Of a stretch of DNA of 64,000 bases, positions 34,101 through 42,598 are shown piece by piece (the first letter of the stretch is position 1; the number at the start of each line of letters is the position of its first letter). This stretch comes from Shewanella halifaxensis HAW-EB4 (GTDB lineage Bacteria > Pseudomonadota > Gammaproteobacteria > Enterobacterales > Shewanellaceae), in contig NC_010334.1 of the NCBI RefSeq assembly GCF_000019185.1, positions 2,294,001 through 2,358,000 of the forward strand, written 5' to 3'. The position numbers and the translations under genes were made by a program. The notes beneath the pieces are model-generated. The model was not told where the DNA came from, ran no database searches, and saw nothing but the letters and a program-made list of their open reading frames with translations.

Positions 34101-34769
34101 ATGAAATATCCAGTGAATGAAGTATTTGAAACAATTCAAGGTGAGGGGACTTTTACGGGAGTACCAGCCGTTTTTGTTAGACTTCAGGGCTGCCCTGTTG
34201 GTTGCTCTTGGTGTGACACTAAGCAGACGTGGGAATTGCTAGAGGCAAATCACGTTGCTAAAGAGCTTGTGATCCAAGTTGACGGTACTATCGGCCGTTG
34301 GTCGGAGCTTAGCGCTGAAGAATTGGTTAATGCCTTTAAAGATAAAGGCTTTAATGCAAAACATATCGTGATCACAGGTGGTGAACCTTGTTTATATGAT
34401 TTGACAGAGTTAACTCAATATCTTCATAGCCAAGGTTACCAAACGCAGATTGAAACCAGTGGTACGTTTGATGTGCTTTGTCACGCAGATACTTGGGTGA
34501 CAGTATCACCTAAGGTCAATATGAAAGGTGGTTATAAAGTACTTGCCCAAGCGCTAAACCGGGCCAATGAGATTAAACACCCGATAGCAACTCAAAATCA
34601 CATTGATGAGCTTGATGAGCTGTTGGAAGGTATCGACTTAACCGATAAAACGGTTTGCTTGCAGCCTATTAGTCAAAAGGCCCGTGCGACAGAGTTGGCA
34701 ATGTCTACCTGTATCGCACGTAACTGGCGCTTATCGATTCAAACGCATAAATATTTAGATATCGATTAA
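34101..34769 (+). CDS. queE: QueE, 7-carboxy-7-deazaguanine synthase
   Basis: 222 residues. Radical-SAM enzyme that contracts 6-carboxytetrahydropterin to 7-carboxy-7-deazaguanine. The cluster-binding segment RLQGCPVGCSWCDTKQTW is in the gammaproteobacterial form and VITGGEPCLYDL is the SAM-contact motif. RBS AGAGGTAAG precedes the ATG. Divergent from queC across about 125 bp; I saw no preQ1 riboswitch-like structure in that gap. Confidence 0.97.
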   Translation: MKYPVNEVFETIQGEGTFTGVPAVFVRLQGCPVGCSWCDTKQTWELLEANHVAKELVIQVDGTIGRWSELSAEELVNAFKDKGFNAKHIVITGGEPCLYDLTELTQYLHSQGYQTQIETSGTFDVLCHADTWVTVSPKVNMKGGYKVLAQALNRANEIKHPIATQNHIDELDELLEGIDLTDKTVCLQPISQKARATELAMSTCIARNWRLSIQTHKYLDID

Positions 34770-34790
34770 CAAAATCGACAATGTTTTATG

Positions 34791-34826
34791 AAAAAGCCCT
34801 TGGATTTAATTATCTCAAGGGCTTTT
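34791..34826. terminator. queE terminator
   Basis: AAAAGCCCTTG paired with CAAGGGCTTTT over a 13-base AT-rich loop; usable in both directions. Confidence 0.85.
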
Positions 34827-34865
34827 CTGTATCACTACTGATGAGCTAGTTACTTATCGTTATAC

Positions 34866-35942
34866 TCACTTGGCTCTTGGGCAATGTAATACACTCGTCT
34901 CGCTAAATTGGCTTAACGCTTCAGTATAAGGTGTTAGATCGCCGATATTATCTTTAATCCAATCCGCGTTGTAATAGGTGTCTAGGTAGCGCTCACCCGA
35001 GTCGCAAATGAGGGTCACAATCGAGCCTGTTTCGCCTCTAGCGGCCATTTCGCTGGCTAACTGCAACGCACCATACAGGTTTGTACCTGTAGAGGCGCCC
35101 GTCTTGCGGCCAATAATCTTCTCTAACCAATTAATTGTTGCGACAGAGGCGGGATCTGGGATCTTACGCATCTCATCCACAACACCAGGAATAAAGGACG
35201 GTTCGGCGCGAGGTCTGCCAATGCCCTCTATCTTACTGCCATTGCTGCAAGTCACGTTCTTATCGCCGGTATTGAAATAATCGAAGAAAACAGAGTTTTC
35301 AGGATCGACAACACAAAGCTTAGTCGTCAGTCGTTGATAGCGAATATAACGACCAATCGTAGCCGAAGTGCCGCCAGTACCAGGGCTCATAACAATCCAA
35401 GTAGGGATTGAATGTTGCTCTTTTTCCATCTGGTTAAAGATAGAGTTGGCGATATTGTTGTTACCGCGCCAATCTGTAGCACGCTCGGCATAGGTAAACT
35501 GATCCATATAGTGACCATCTAACTCTTGTGCTAAGCGTTCTGATTCAGCATAAATTTTACAGGAATGGTCGACAAAATGGCATTGACCGCCATAAAACTC
35601 AATTTGCTGAACTTTCTTTTTTGCCGTGGTGCTTGGCATGACAGCGATAAATGGTAATCCAAGTAATCTTGCAAAATAGGCTTCAGATACTGCAGTGCTG
35701 CCAGAAGAAGACTCAATAACGGTGGTACCTTCCTTAATCCAGCCATTACAAAGCGCATACAGAAATAAAGAGCGAGCGAGGCGGTGCTTTAAACTTCCAG
35801 TAGGGTGGGTACTTTCATCTTTAAGATAAATATCAATACCAGTTAGGCTTGGAGTCTCTAGCTTAATTAAATGAGTGTCTGCACTTCGTTGAAAGTCAGC
35901 TTCAATCTTTTCGATTGCTTGATTTACCCAAGAATTAGTCAC
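34866..35942 (-). CDS. PLP-dependent cysteine synthase/desulfhydrase-family enzyme
   Basis: 358 residues. Fold-type II PLP enzyme: the Schiff-base Lys is in HPTGSLKHRLA (about residue 51), the phosphate/substrate loop is ESSSGSTAVSEAYFA, and the glycine-rich PLP phosphate loop is SPGTGGTSATIGRY. It is longer than CysK/CysM and belongs to the 'cysteine synthase family' group, some members of which are cysteine desulfhydrases; the reaction here is not settled by sequence. The start is GTG at 35942 with AGAGG seven bases upstream. Single gene, convergent with queE. Confidence 0.85.
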   Translation of the reverse strand: MTNSWVNQAIEKIEADFQRSADTHLIKLETPSLTGIDIYLKDESTHPTGSLKHRLARSLFLYALCNGWIKEGTTVIESSSGSTAVSEAYFARLLGLPFIAVMPSTTAKKKVQQIEFYGGQCHFVDHSCKIYAESERLAQELDGHYMDQFTYAERATDWRGNNNIANSIFNQMEKEQHSIPTWIVMSPGTGGTSATIGRYIRYQRLTTKLCVVDPENSVFFDYFNTGDKNVTCSNGSKIEGIGRPRAEPSFIPGVVDEMRKIPDPASVATINWLEKIIGRKTGASTGTNLYGALQLASEMAARGETGSIVTLICDSGERYLDTYYNADWIKDNIGDLTPYTEALSQFSETSVLHCPRAK

Positions 35943-36201
35943 TTGTTTGCCTCTGATTAAACAATAAGCCTAAATCATAGAGAAAAGTGAGCTAGATTGG
36001 TAGTGACAAGCGTATAAGAATAGTTTGTTCATTAGCTGTAAACTGTTGATTGGTAGTAGTTTGTAAAAAGTTGAGCTGGCGTGAGTTACAATTGAGAAGG
36101 TGTTTGGGAGTTATCAACATTTATTGGAATGTTTTGAAAACGAGTGAGCAGAGCTAATACGGACTTGGCAGTAGGAATGGGATTTAGCTGAGAATAAGAA
36201 G

Positions 36202-36286
36202 TGGTGGAGGGAGAAGGATTCGAACCTTCGAAGGCTGAGCCGTCAGATTTACAGTCTGATCCCTTTGGCCACTCGGGAACCCCTCC
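36202..36286 (-). tRNA. tRNA-Tyr (GTA), copy 5 in transcription order
   Basis: 85 nt with encoded CCA and a long variable arm; anticodon GTA in ACTGTAAATC. Class II tRNA. Confidence 0.97.
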
Positions 36287-36396
36287 ACATTTTCTTACTT
36301 CATCTTACGCACAATATTGGCCTATTGTGTTTATTGCTTTTACTTCATCTTTCTACTTCAAAAATGCTAATACAAAAAAATTAGCGAATTAAGAAG

Positions 36397-36481
36397 TGGT
36401 GGAGGGAGAAGGATTCGAACCTTCGAAGGCTGAGCCGTCAGATTTACAGTCTGATCCCTTTGGCCACTCGGGAACCCCTCC
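36397..36481 (-). tRNA. tRNA-Tyr (GTA), copy 4
   Basis: Identical 85-nt copy. The spacer to the next copy is nearly the same as the spacer between copies 4 and 5, so the tRNA plus spacer was duplicated as a unit of about 195 bp. Confidence 0.97.
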
Positions 36482-36593
36482 ACATTGTCTTACTTCATCT
36501 TACGCACAATATTGGCCTATTGTGTTTATTGCTTTTACTTCATCTTTCTACTTCAAAAATGCTAATGCCTAAAAAGGTTAGCGAGTTAAGAAG

Positions 36594-36678
36594 TGGTGGA
36601 GGGAGAAGGATTCGAACCTTCGAAGGCTGAGCCGTCAGATTTACAGTCTGATCCCTTTGGCCACTCGGGAACCCCTCC
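36594..36678 (-). tRNA. tRNA-Tyr (GTA), copy 3
   Basis: Identical 85-nt copy, anticodon GTA, CCA encoded. Its right-hand spacer is a truncated form of the duplicated spacer. Confidence 0.97.
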
Positions 36679-36759
36679 ACATTGTCTTACTTCATCTTGC
36701 ACACAATATTGGCCTATTGTGTTTGTTACATTTTTACAGCTTACGTCAACTTATAGAAA

Positions 36760-36844
36760 TGGTGGAGGGAGAAGGATTCGAACCTTCGAAGGCTGAGCCG
36801 TCAGATTTACAGTCTGATCCCTTTGGCCACTCGGGAACCCCTCC
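36760..36844 (-). tRNA. tRNA-Tyr (GTA), copy 2
   Basis: Identical 85-nt copy, anticodon GTA, CCA encoded. Confidence 0.97.
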
Positions 36845-36874
36845 ACGAATATCTTTCTACAAGTTGTGCGCAAA

Positions 36875-36959
36875 TGGTGGAGGGAGAAGGATTCGAACCT
36901 TCGAAGGCTGAGCCGTCAGATTTACAGTCTGATCCCTTTGGCCACTCGGGAACCCCTCC
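36875..36959 (-). tRNA. tRNA-Tyr (GTA), copy 1
   Basis: Promoter-proximal copy; 85 nt, anticodon GTA, CCA encoded. Confidence 0.97.
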
Positions 36960-36974
36960 TCAATTGCGGCGGCA

Positions 36975-37003
36975 ATAGTAGTCAGAATTTTTTCTGCTGT
37001 AAA
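36975..37003 (-). promoter_or_regulatory. Promoter of the tRNA-Tyr array
   Basis: On the minus strand TTTACA, 17 bp, TACTAT, followed by the GC-rich discriminator TGCCGCCGC typical of stable-RNA promoters. Confidence 0.8.
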
Positions 37004-37024
37004 GCTTAAATATGAAATAACCGC

Positions 37025-37093
37025 AAAGTATTTGACTGTTTGTTCAATTAACTTTCAACGGCTTGTTTTAGCGGTTTATTCTTGTTCGATATG
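37025..37093 (+). repeat. Upstream copy of a duplicated leader
   Basis: This stretch and 37233-37301 begin with AAAGTATT and end with a TTGTTC-3 nt-ATG; over the last 47 bp they agree at about 38 positions. The copy here ends in an ATG that reaches a stop after three codons, so only the second copy leads into a gene. Confidence 0.75.
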
Positions 37094-37232
37094 GCGAGAA
37101 ATTAGCGCTTATCTCAATGAGTGAACAATCGGGCGCTGCTTAAACATACTATTGACTCACATTAACTTTACACTAAATCTGGCCAATGACGTTTATGTAT
37201 GAGCTATGAGCTTAAAACATTAAATAAAACCT

Positions 37233-37301
37233 AAAGTATTCGTTTGAACGGTCGATTAACTTACAACGAGTTGTTTTGTAGGTTTATTTTTGTTCAAAAT
37301 G
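37233..37301 (+). repeat. Downstream copy of the duplicated leader, ending at the gene start
   Basis: Counterpart of 37025-37093, offset by 208 bp. Its final ATG (37299) is the probable start of the VC2046/SO_2500-family gene. No normal ribosome-binding site precedes that ATG. Confidence 0.75.
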
Positions 37302-37790
37302 AGTATTTCGCAGCTAGAAAGTGCATTAATCAATGAATCTCAGTTAGGTTCGAGACTCAACCATGCCGTTGGTTCTAACCGACGGGGTGAGTTTGGTCTA
37401 TTGCTTTCTATGCTATCGGAAGATGCGCGTGATATGGCCCAGTTTCAGACTGCGGCTCACCTTAGCCATGATTTGCGAATCAAATTCGAGCTTCCGGCGC
37501 CACAGACGTTAATTGGACAACTCGATGATGACATAATGGTGACAGATAACAGCTTAGTCCACCAACAAAGCGGCGCCACGGCTTTTCGTTTAGCGAATAC
37601 GCTCAATGAAGAGGCTTTGGTTATTCGCTGCAAAGAGTCGTTAGCGATGCAGGAGGTGCTGGCTAACTGTGCTCTGTCTGTTCGTCAGCGCTATGGCCAA
37701 GTGTCGGTAGCACCCAAAGTGGAACTCACCCATTTTGTCGATCAATTGGTCATGCAGCGTCAAATGGGTGAATTAATCGCCCAAGCTTGA
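37299..37790 (+). CDS. VC2046/SO_2500 family protein
   Basis: About 163 residues, no signal peptide or membrane segment, no recognisable catalytic motif. The sequence type (SQLESALINESQLGSRLNHAV, RRGEFGLLLSMLSEDARDM) and genome position agree with the gammaproteobacterial VC2046/SO_2500 family, sometimes labelled as ribosomal-S4-like; function unknown. The ATG at 37299 lacks a clear Shine-Dalgarno; the TTG at 37290, with AGG seven bases upstream, would add three residues and is a real alternative. Preceded by a duplicated leader. Confidence 0.75.
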   Translation: MSISQLESALINESQLGSRLNHAVGSNRRGEFGLLLSMLSEDARDMAQFQTAAHLSHDLRIKFELPAPQTLIGQLDDDIMVTDNSLVHQQSGATAFRLANTLNEEALVIRCKESLAMQEVLANCALSVRQRYGQVSVAPKVELTHFVDQLVMQRQMGELIAQA

Positions 37791-37864
37791 AGATGAGTCT
37801 GCTTTATTTTGAATTGCTGATATATAATCAACCATTCAAATGATCCATTGTGAGACACATTAAG

Positions 37865-38152
37865 ATGAAAAATATTCAAAAGGCACAATCAGATTTAGTT
37901 AATGATACCTGTAATGACTGTGGTAGCTTCGTCGATGTTGGCGCAATTATCGATGAACACGATACGGTACTTGAGCTGGAATTAAGCGGTGATAACTGTG
38001 AGCAATTGGCAAACGAAGTGATTGAAAAGGCGCAGCAGCGTTTTGAAGGTGTGACTTTTGAAAAGCAGCTACAAGGCCAAGACGCAAAAGTTAGCATAAC
38101 ATTCTCTTTTAGTGCAGAAAAAATGATATTTCAGTTAGAAAATGGTCTATAA
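37865..38152 (+). CDS. YfcZ/YiiS family (DUF406) protein
   Basis: About 95 residues. The CNDCGSFVDVGAIID N-terminus and the FSFSAEKMIFQLENGL C-terminus match the small YfcZ/YiiS family of E. coli; function unknown. Cytosolic. An upstream GTG at 37850 would add five residues, but ATG 37865 fits the family start better. Confidence 0.85.
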   Translation: MKNIQKAQSDLVNDTCNDCGSFVDVGAIIDEHDTVLELELSGDNCEQLANEVIEKAQQRFEGVTFEKQLQGQDAKVSITFSFSAEKMIFQLENGL

Positions 38153-38278
38153 AATAGCCTAGAATAGCTTGCTGAAAATAGATTAACTCGTGTAGCCTTG
38201 TACCCTATAAAAATATAATTTTTGCTTTAATTTTTAAAGCCATTGGTAGACGCTTTGTTTACCTCATTAGGATAACGT

Positions 38279-40453
38279 GTGAAGAAGCATCAATTTCAGC
38301 AATTGTTGGAGTACATTGTTAATTCAGAAGCAAAGCAGTTAGGCGATTTTAAAGCGACTGCGCAAATTGCAGCTGAATTGCTCTCTCAGCAGATTAATGT
38401 TTCAAGTGTCGTGGTTTCTGCGTTATCAGCAGAAACCAATACATTAGAGCAAATTACACGCTTATGCTTGGGCGTTAATACATCTTCTGCCAGCGTTATT
38501 CGTCCAAATCCCGGATCTTGTACCAACTTTATTCACCAACTCAAAGATGAACGCCATATTTCTGCTGAGTTCTGTGGTGACGATAGTCGTCTAGTCGAGC
38601 TTAAACCGTATTACCAGGCGCTGGGGATTATATCGGTTTTGGAAGTGGCTATTCGAATCAACGGGCATCTAGAGGGCATTTTAAGTCTAGAGCGCACCGA
38701 AGCGACAGAGCCATGGCACGATAGTGAAGTGCAACTTTGCTCACAAGTCGCAGATCAGCTCGCATTAACCCTAGCAACGCAATATGGCTATGAAAAAGAT
38801 GAACGACTAACGCTATTTTTATCTGCTGCAGAGCAGTCAGATCAAATTATGATGGTGGTTAATCTAGCTTCAGACTGTATTGAGTACGTTAATAAGGCGC
38901 ACGCGGATTTAACTAAGGTACCTAGGGAACGAGTATTAGGACGACAGGTACAATCTCTAGATTTTTTTAGACAGTATCCTACGTTGGCAGCGCTTGTGTT
39001 AAAGAAGGCTCGCATTGGAGAGACCTCTGAAGAAGAGGTAAACCTCGTTCGTCATGATGGTTCACCCTATTGGATGCGTTTCTCTGTAAAACGTTTTATC
39101 TCCGAACGAGGTAATCATTTCGCATTAGTTAATGCTGAAGACTGCACAGAACAGCACAATCATCAAAGTGAATTATTACGTTTAGCATGGCGCTGTGGGC
39201 TGACAGGCTTGTATAACCGCACTCACTTTAGCCAAGTGCTAGAGAAGGCACAGAAAGGGCACTTAGTGCTTATCGATCTACGTGAGTTTAAGCGCTTCAA
39301 CGATACTTATGGTCACGCCAACGGCGATATCATGTTAATTGAAGTCGCGAGACGAATGCGCCATTTTGCTGAAGCTCACCAGATCTCAGAAGTCGCACGG
39401 ATAGGTAGCGATGAGTTTGGTATTTTATTTGAAAATGAAGAAGATGAAATATTCATTGAGCATGCAACCGAACGATTATATAAACAGCTTGAAGTCCCTA
39501 TAACCATAGGTATTGAGCAGATAGAGCCTAAACCAGCCCTAGCTCGGGTCGACCTCGCGTCAATAGAGCAACAATTCTCCCTCCTAACTTGTGCCGATAT
39601 CGCACTTCAATACGCCAAAAATAAGCAGGGTAATGCCATTCAGGTATTTAACTCGGCGTTGCTTAATGCGTTTAAGGAAGATGCACAAATCGAAAGGGAT
39701 TTGGCTGTTGCGATAAAAGGCCGACAATTTGAACTCTACTATCAACCGTTAAAAGACTTAAAGAAACAGTCCTATATCGGTGCTGAAGCATTAATTCGTT
39801 GGCACCATCCAAAGAAAGGGGTGCTTTATCCTGGGGCTTTTATTGATATTGCAGAGCAAACAGGACTGATTAATGATATCGGCTCGTGGGTGTTAGAGGC
39901 GGCGTGTAAACAACTTAACCTATGGCAACGGCATCAGATTGATATTTCGATGCACGTGAATGTATCTGCGAGGCAATTTTTTAGTGGTACCCTATTTGAG
40001 CAGGTGTGGGAACTCGTCACTCGATACCGCTTAAAACCCCATAGTTTGATCCTTGAAATAACCGAAACAGAGTTAATGGAAGATATTCGCTCTGCGACCA
40101 ATTTGTGTCATGAGCTGGCCGCCCTAGGTGTTGGGCTCGCTATCGATGATTTTGGTACCGGTTATAGTTCTATGCGATACCTGAAGCAATTTCCTATTAG
40201 TAAACTAAAAATTGACCGCTCTTTTATATCTGACCTGTCAGTGAGCCATGAAAGTCGTGAAATTGTCAGTGCGATAATTGCTATGGCGTCGGCATTAAAT
40301 ATTTCGCTTACCGCAGAAGGGGTGGAAACGAAAGAGCAGGAGCATTTTTTAGCCGAGCACTCGTGTCACCAAGCGCAGGGCTTCTTATACAGCCCAGCGT
40401 TAAGAGTCTCTGAATTTGGCCAATTCTTAGAAAAATCAGCCTCAATTCATTAA
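38279..40453 (+). CDS. GAF-PAS-GGDEF-EAL c-di-GMP phosphodiesterase
   Basis: 724 residues, soluble. GAF domain (about 15-165), PAS domain (about 175-300), GGDEF domain (about 305-460) and EAL domain (about 475-720). The EAL site is complete: EALIRW, NVSARQF, LEITETELM, IDDFGTGYSSM, KLKIDRSFI, AEGVET, so hydrolysis of c-di-GMP is expected. The GGDEF motif reads GSDEF, so cyclase activity is doubtful and this domain may be regulatory. The start is GTG at 38279 with AGGA six bases upstream. Confidence 0.92.
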   Translation: MKKHQFQQLLEYIVNSEAKQLGDFKATAQIAAELLSQQINVSSVVVSALSAETNTLEQITRLCLGVNTSSASVIRPNPGSCTNFIHQLKDERHISAEFCGDDSRLVELKPYYQALGIISVLEVAIRINGHLEGILSLERTEATEPWHDSEVQLCSQVADQLALTLATQYGYEKDERLTLFLSAAEQSDQIMMVVNLASDCIEYVNKAHADLTKVPRERVLGRQVQSLDFFRQYPTLAALVLKKARIGETSEEEVNLVRHDGSPYWMRFSVKRFISERGNHFALVNAEDCTEQHNHQSELLRLAWRCGLTGLYNRTHFSQVLEKAQKGHLVLIDLREFKRFNDTYGHANGDIMLIEVARRMRHFAEAHQISEVARIGSDEFGILFENEEDEIFIEHATERLYKQLEVPITIGIEQIEPKPALARVDLASIEQQFSLLTCADIALQYAKNKQGNAIQVFNSALLNAFKEDAQIERDLAVAIKGRQFELYYQPLKDLKKQSYIGAEALIRWHHPKKGVLYPGAFIDIAEQTGLINDIGSWVLEAACKQLNLWQRHQIDISMHVNVSARQFFSGTLFEQVWELVTRYRLKPHSLILEITETELMEDIRSATNLCHELAALGVGLAIDDFGTGYSSMRYLKQFPISKLKIDRSFISDLSVSHESREIVSAIIAMASALNISLTAEGVETKEQEHFLAEHSCHQAQGFLYSPALRVSEFGQFLEKSASIH

Positions 40454-40460
40454 GAGTGGG

Positions 40461-40940
40461 TTACTTACCGCAGCACTGCTTAAATTTCTTACCACTGTGG
40501 CAGATACACTTATCATTTCGCTTAGGAAAGACCGCAGCTTTTTGCTCACCTTGAGTGTAATACCACTTTTCATCCTGCTTGATAAAATCTGAGCATTCAT
40601 GAATGGCATCTAGCTCATTATCTAATTGATACCAAGCCTGAAAGGTTACACTTCCCTCATTACCGTCCTGATGACTTGAGCAAACTTCTAACCCTAACCA
40701 CTGAGGTAATGGCTCTTGCGCAAGATTTTGCGCTGTCAACCCATTTAAATAATCAAGATGGTGGGTTTCAATCAAATAATCATATCGTTCTAGATAAAAA
40801 GCACTAAATCGAGAACGCATTAATTGCTCGGGGGTAAGTGCAATTTGAATTTTTAGGTGAAGTGGCTGGCAACAATCTTGATAAGTCGCCCCAGAACAAC
40901 AGGGGCAAAGGCTTTCGGCTGCAAAATTAAGGTTTGTCAT
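40461..40940 (-). CDS. ychJ: YchJ family SEC-C metal-binding protein
   Basis: 159 residues with two SEC-C zinc motifs, CPCCSGATYQDCCQP at the N-terminus and CICHSGKKFKQCCGK at the C-terminus, around an NTF2-like core (MRSRFSAFYLERYDYLIETHH). YchJ family; function unknown. Nine bases downstream of the NTF2-like gene, so probably cotranscribed with it, and convergent with the EAL gene. Confidence 0.92.
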   Translation of the reverse strand: MTNLNFAAESLCPCCSGATYQDCCQPLHLKIQIALTPEQLMRSRFSAFYLERYDYLIETHHLDYLNGLTAQNLAQEPLPQWLGLEVCSSHQDGNEGSVTFQAWYQLDNELDAIHECSDFIKQDEKWYYTQGEQKAAVFPKRNDKCICHSGKKFKQCCGK

Positions 40941-40949
40941 GGTAACTTA

Positions 40950-41525
40950 TTATTGATTGTTGGAAGGTGAGTTTTGGCTCAGTGCAGGAAATTGGCGACC
41001 ATAATAAAGGTTTGGGCTTGGTTTAGCATTATAATAAAATGACGCTTCGGCGCGGTTATTGGTATCGACAGTTAAATACCACTTGCCGTCACTTTTCTTC
41101 TTGGATACACCAACAAACTTACCTGCAAACTCACTGGTCGGTTCACCATTATCGATCGGTGGATGAAAACGAATAAGGTAATAACCGATATCTGTAGCAC
41201 TCGTACCTTCGATGTTGCGCTCGATGACTCTGAAGTCGACTTCAATCCTGGCATTTTTATGCTTAATTTTGCCAAAAAAAGTTTGGTACAACGCAACAAT
41301 TTTATCGCGACCTAAGGTGATCTCTTTATCTTGTCCCTCGGGGATGTAGCAGGCGTCTTCTGAGTAGATAGACTTCATGATAGTGGCATCAAGCTCATTA
41401 AAGGCTTCACTAAAATGGCCATAGACGGCATTAAGCGCCTCATTATCGTCTGCTACGGCAACTTGAAGGAGACTAAAATAAAAGATACTGATTAATGTCA
41501 GTGCAGTTGTGACTTTTTTAAGCAT
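40950..41525 (-). CDS. Exported SnoaL/DUF4440-like NTF2-fold protein
   Basis: About 191 residues with a signal peptide (hydrophobic core followed by AVADD). The mature part resembles SgcJ/DUF4440-type NTF2-like proteins: ALNAVYGHFSEAFNELDATIMKSIYSEDACYIPEG and KWYLTVDTNNRAE. Periplasmic; ligand or activity unknown. ATG 41525 is preferred over an upstream TTG because it starts directly at the signal peptide. Upstream of ychJ in the same orientation. Confidence 0.8.
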   Translation of the reverse strand: MLKKVTTALTLISIFYFSLLQVAVADDNEALNAVYGHFSEAFNELDATIMKSIYSEDACYIPEGQDKEITLGRDKIVALYQTFFGKIKHKNARIEVDFRVIERNIEGTSATDIGYYLIRFHPPIDNGEPTSEFAGKFVGVSKKKSDGKWYLTVDTNNRAEASFYYNAKPSPNLYYGRQFPALSQNSPSNNQ

Positions 41526-41686
41526 GTAATAGGGCAAAATAATAATATAATACTATCACTATAATAGATGGTTACTGTGAACTAAAGTACTAGATCTTTA
41601 CAAGATGTGTAGAGCTGTAAGTCAGTATCTACATCTTCACTCGCCTATTGAGTGTGATACGAGAATTAAAGCTAATGGGAGTACTT

Positions 41687-42277
41687 ATGGGTGAAGAGGA
41701 AATGACCCTTTTTCTTCAAGAGATGAGTGGTGTTCAGCCCCTTAAGCATAATACCAATGCAACTATTGCTGAACAGACGGTATCGACACAGGCTCAAAAT
41801 GCTCGGCGTAAACAGCTTGAAATGAGCGAGCAACTCGCTAAGTTAACGACCGACATCAATGCGATTGAGCCTATTGCATCAGACGCTATTATCGAATTTA
41901 AACGAGATGGTGTGCAAGATGCGGTATTTCAACGCTTCAGCCGTGGTGGCTACCCGATTAAACATGAGATCCTGCTGCATCAACTAAAAGTACAGCAGGC
42001 GCGGGAAGCACTCTATAACGAGATCCAAAAGAGTCGACAAAAGGGCGAAAGAAGTATTCTGGTTATTCATGGTAAGGGGGTTAACAGTAAACCTATCCCC
42101 GCGCTGATGAAATCCTTTGTGGCAAGCTGGCTTGAGCAGATCGATGAAGTGCTGGCATTTCATAGCGCCCAGGTACACCACGGCGGCACGGGAGCTTTAT
42201 ATGTGATGCTGGCAAAATCGGAGCAGAAACGTATCGAAACCCAAGAGAGCAACCATAAAGGTGTGAATATACGCTAA
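41687..42277 (+). CDS. smrA: SmrA, Smr-domain putative endonuclease
   Basis: About 196 residues. The C-terminal Smr domain (about 90-180) has the DLHQLKV-like segment ILLHQLKVQQAREALYNEI and the signature LVIHGKGVNSK...VASWLEQ and HHGGTGALYVML. The family nicks nucleic acid. ATG 41687 has GGGAG five bases upstream; ATG 41675 and TTG 41648 upstream have no site and would add unconserved residues. Confidence 0.9.
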   Translation: MGEEEMTLFLQEMSGVQPLKHNTNATIAEQTVSTQAQNARRKQLEMSEQLAKLTTDINAIEPIASDAIIEFKRDGVQDAVFQRFSRGGYPIKHEILLHQLKVQQAREALYNEIQKSRQKGERSILVIHGKGVNSKPIPALMKSFVASWLEQIDEVLAFHSAQVHHGGTGALYVMLAKSEQKRIETQESNHKGVNIR

Positions 42278-42292
42278 TCTTTTTCAGATTTT

Positions 42293-42328
42293 AAAAGGCC
42301 ATCTTACCCTAGGCTAAGATGGCTTTTT
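42293..42328 (+). terminator. smrA terminator
   Basis: GCCATCTTA paired with TAAGATGGC, followed by five T residues. Confidence 0.9.
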
Positions 42329-42360
42329 GTTTTGTATCGCTAACTATTTCACACAGAGAC

Positions 42361-42523
42361 TTATGGAACTTGAGTTGTAAAGTTGCTGTAGATCCACTCG
42401 GAGCGATTAATCTCAATAGAGAGAGCTGCCATGGTCGATTCGGCGTCTTTGATAAATTGTGTGGCTTCTGCCGTCTTATCGACTTTGACTGGTGTGGTTT
42501 CAGCTTCTGTTTTAGCAATTAGG
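42361..42523 (-). pseudogene. N-terminal remnant of an M2 peptidase (ACE-like)
   Basis: On the minus strand one frame reads LIAKTEAETTPVKV followed by TAEATQFIKDAESTMAALSI and EINRSEWIYSNFTTQVP, then stop. The A-x2-F-x3-AE-x3-ALS-x-E-x-NR-x-W-x3-N-x-T pattern matches the start of the mature domain of bacterial peptidyl-dipeptidase A (M2 family). There is no start codon or signal peptide upstream, and nothing after the stop continues the protein. Only about 54 codons remain, so this is a decayed fragment between smrA and psrA. By-eye homology. Confidence 0.5.
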
Positions 42524-42533
42524 GGGAATTTGT

Positions 42534-42577
42534 TTGACAAAAAGCAAGCGAATGTTTAATTTAAACGAGTGTTTAAA
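42534..42577 (+). promoter_or_regulatory. psrA promoter with overlapping PsrA-type operator
   Basis: TTGACA (42534-42539), 17 bp, TAATTT (42557-42562). TTTAAACGAGTGTTTAAA (42560-42577) is a perfect inverted repeat of 7-bp arms around GAGT and covers the -10 region and expected start site. The core AAAC-N4-GTTT agrees with the known PsrA motif, pointing to autorepression. Confidence 0.75.
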
Positions 42578-42598
42578 ATAGAAATGAAAGGCAACGGA

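Noticed and set aside
36201..36911. Three overlapping small plus-strand ORFs starting MVEGEGFEPSK
   Set aside because: They are the antisense of the tRNA-Tyr copies, a common false protein call.
42319..42522. 67-codon plus-strand ORF between smrA and psrA
   Set aside because: It begins inside the smrA terminator and lies opposite the M2 peptidase remnant, whose frame explains the sequence better.
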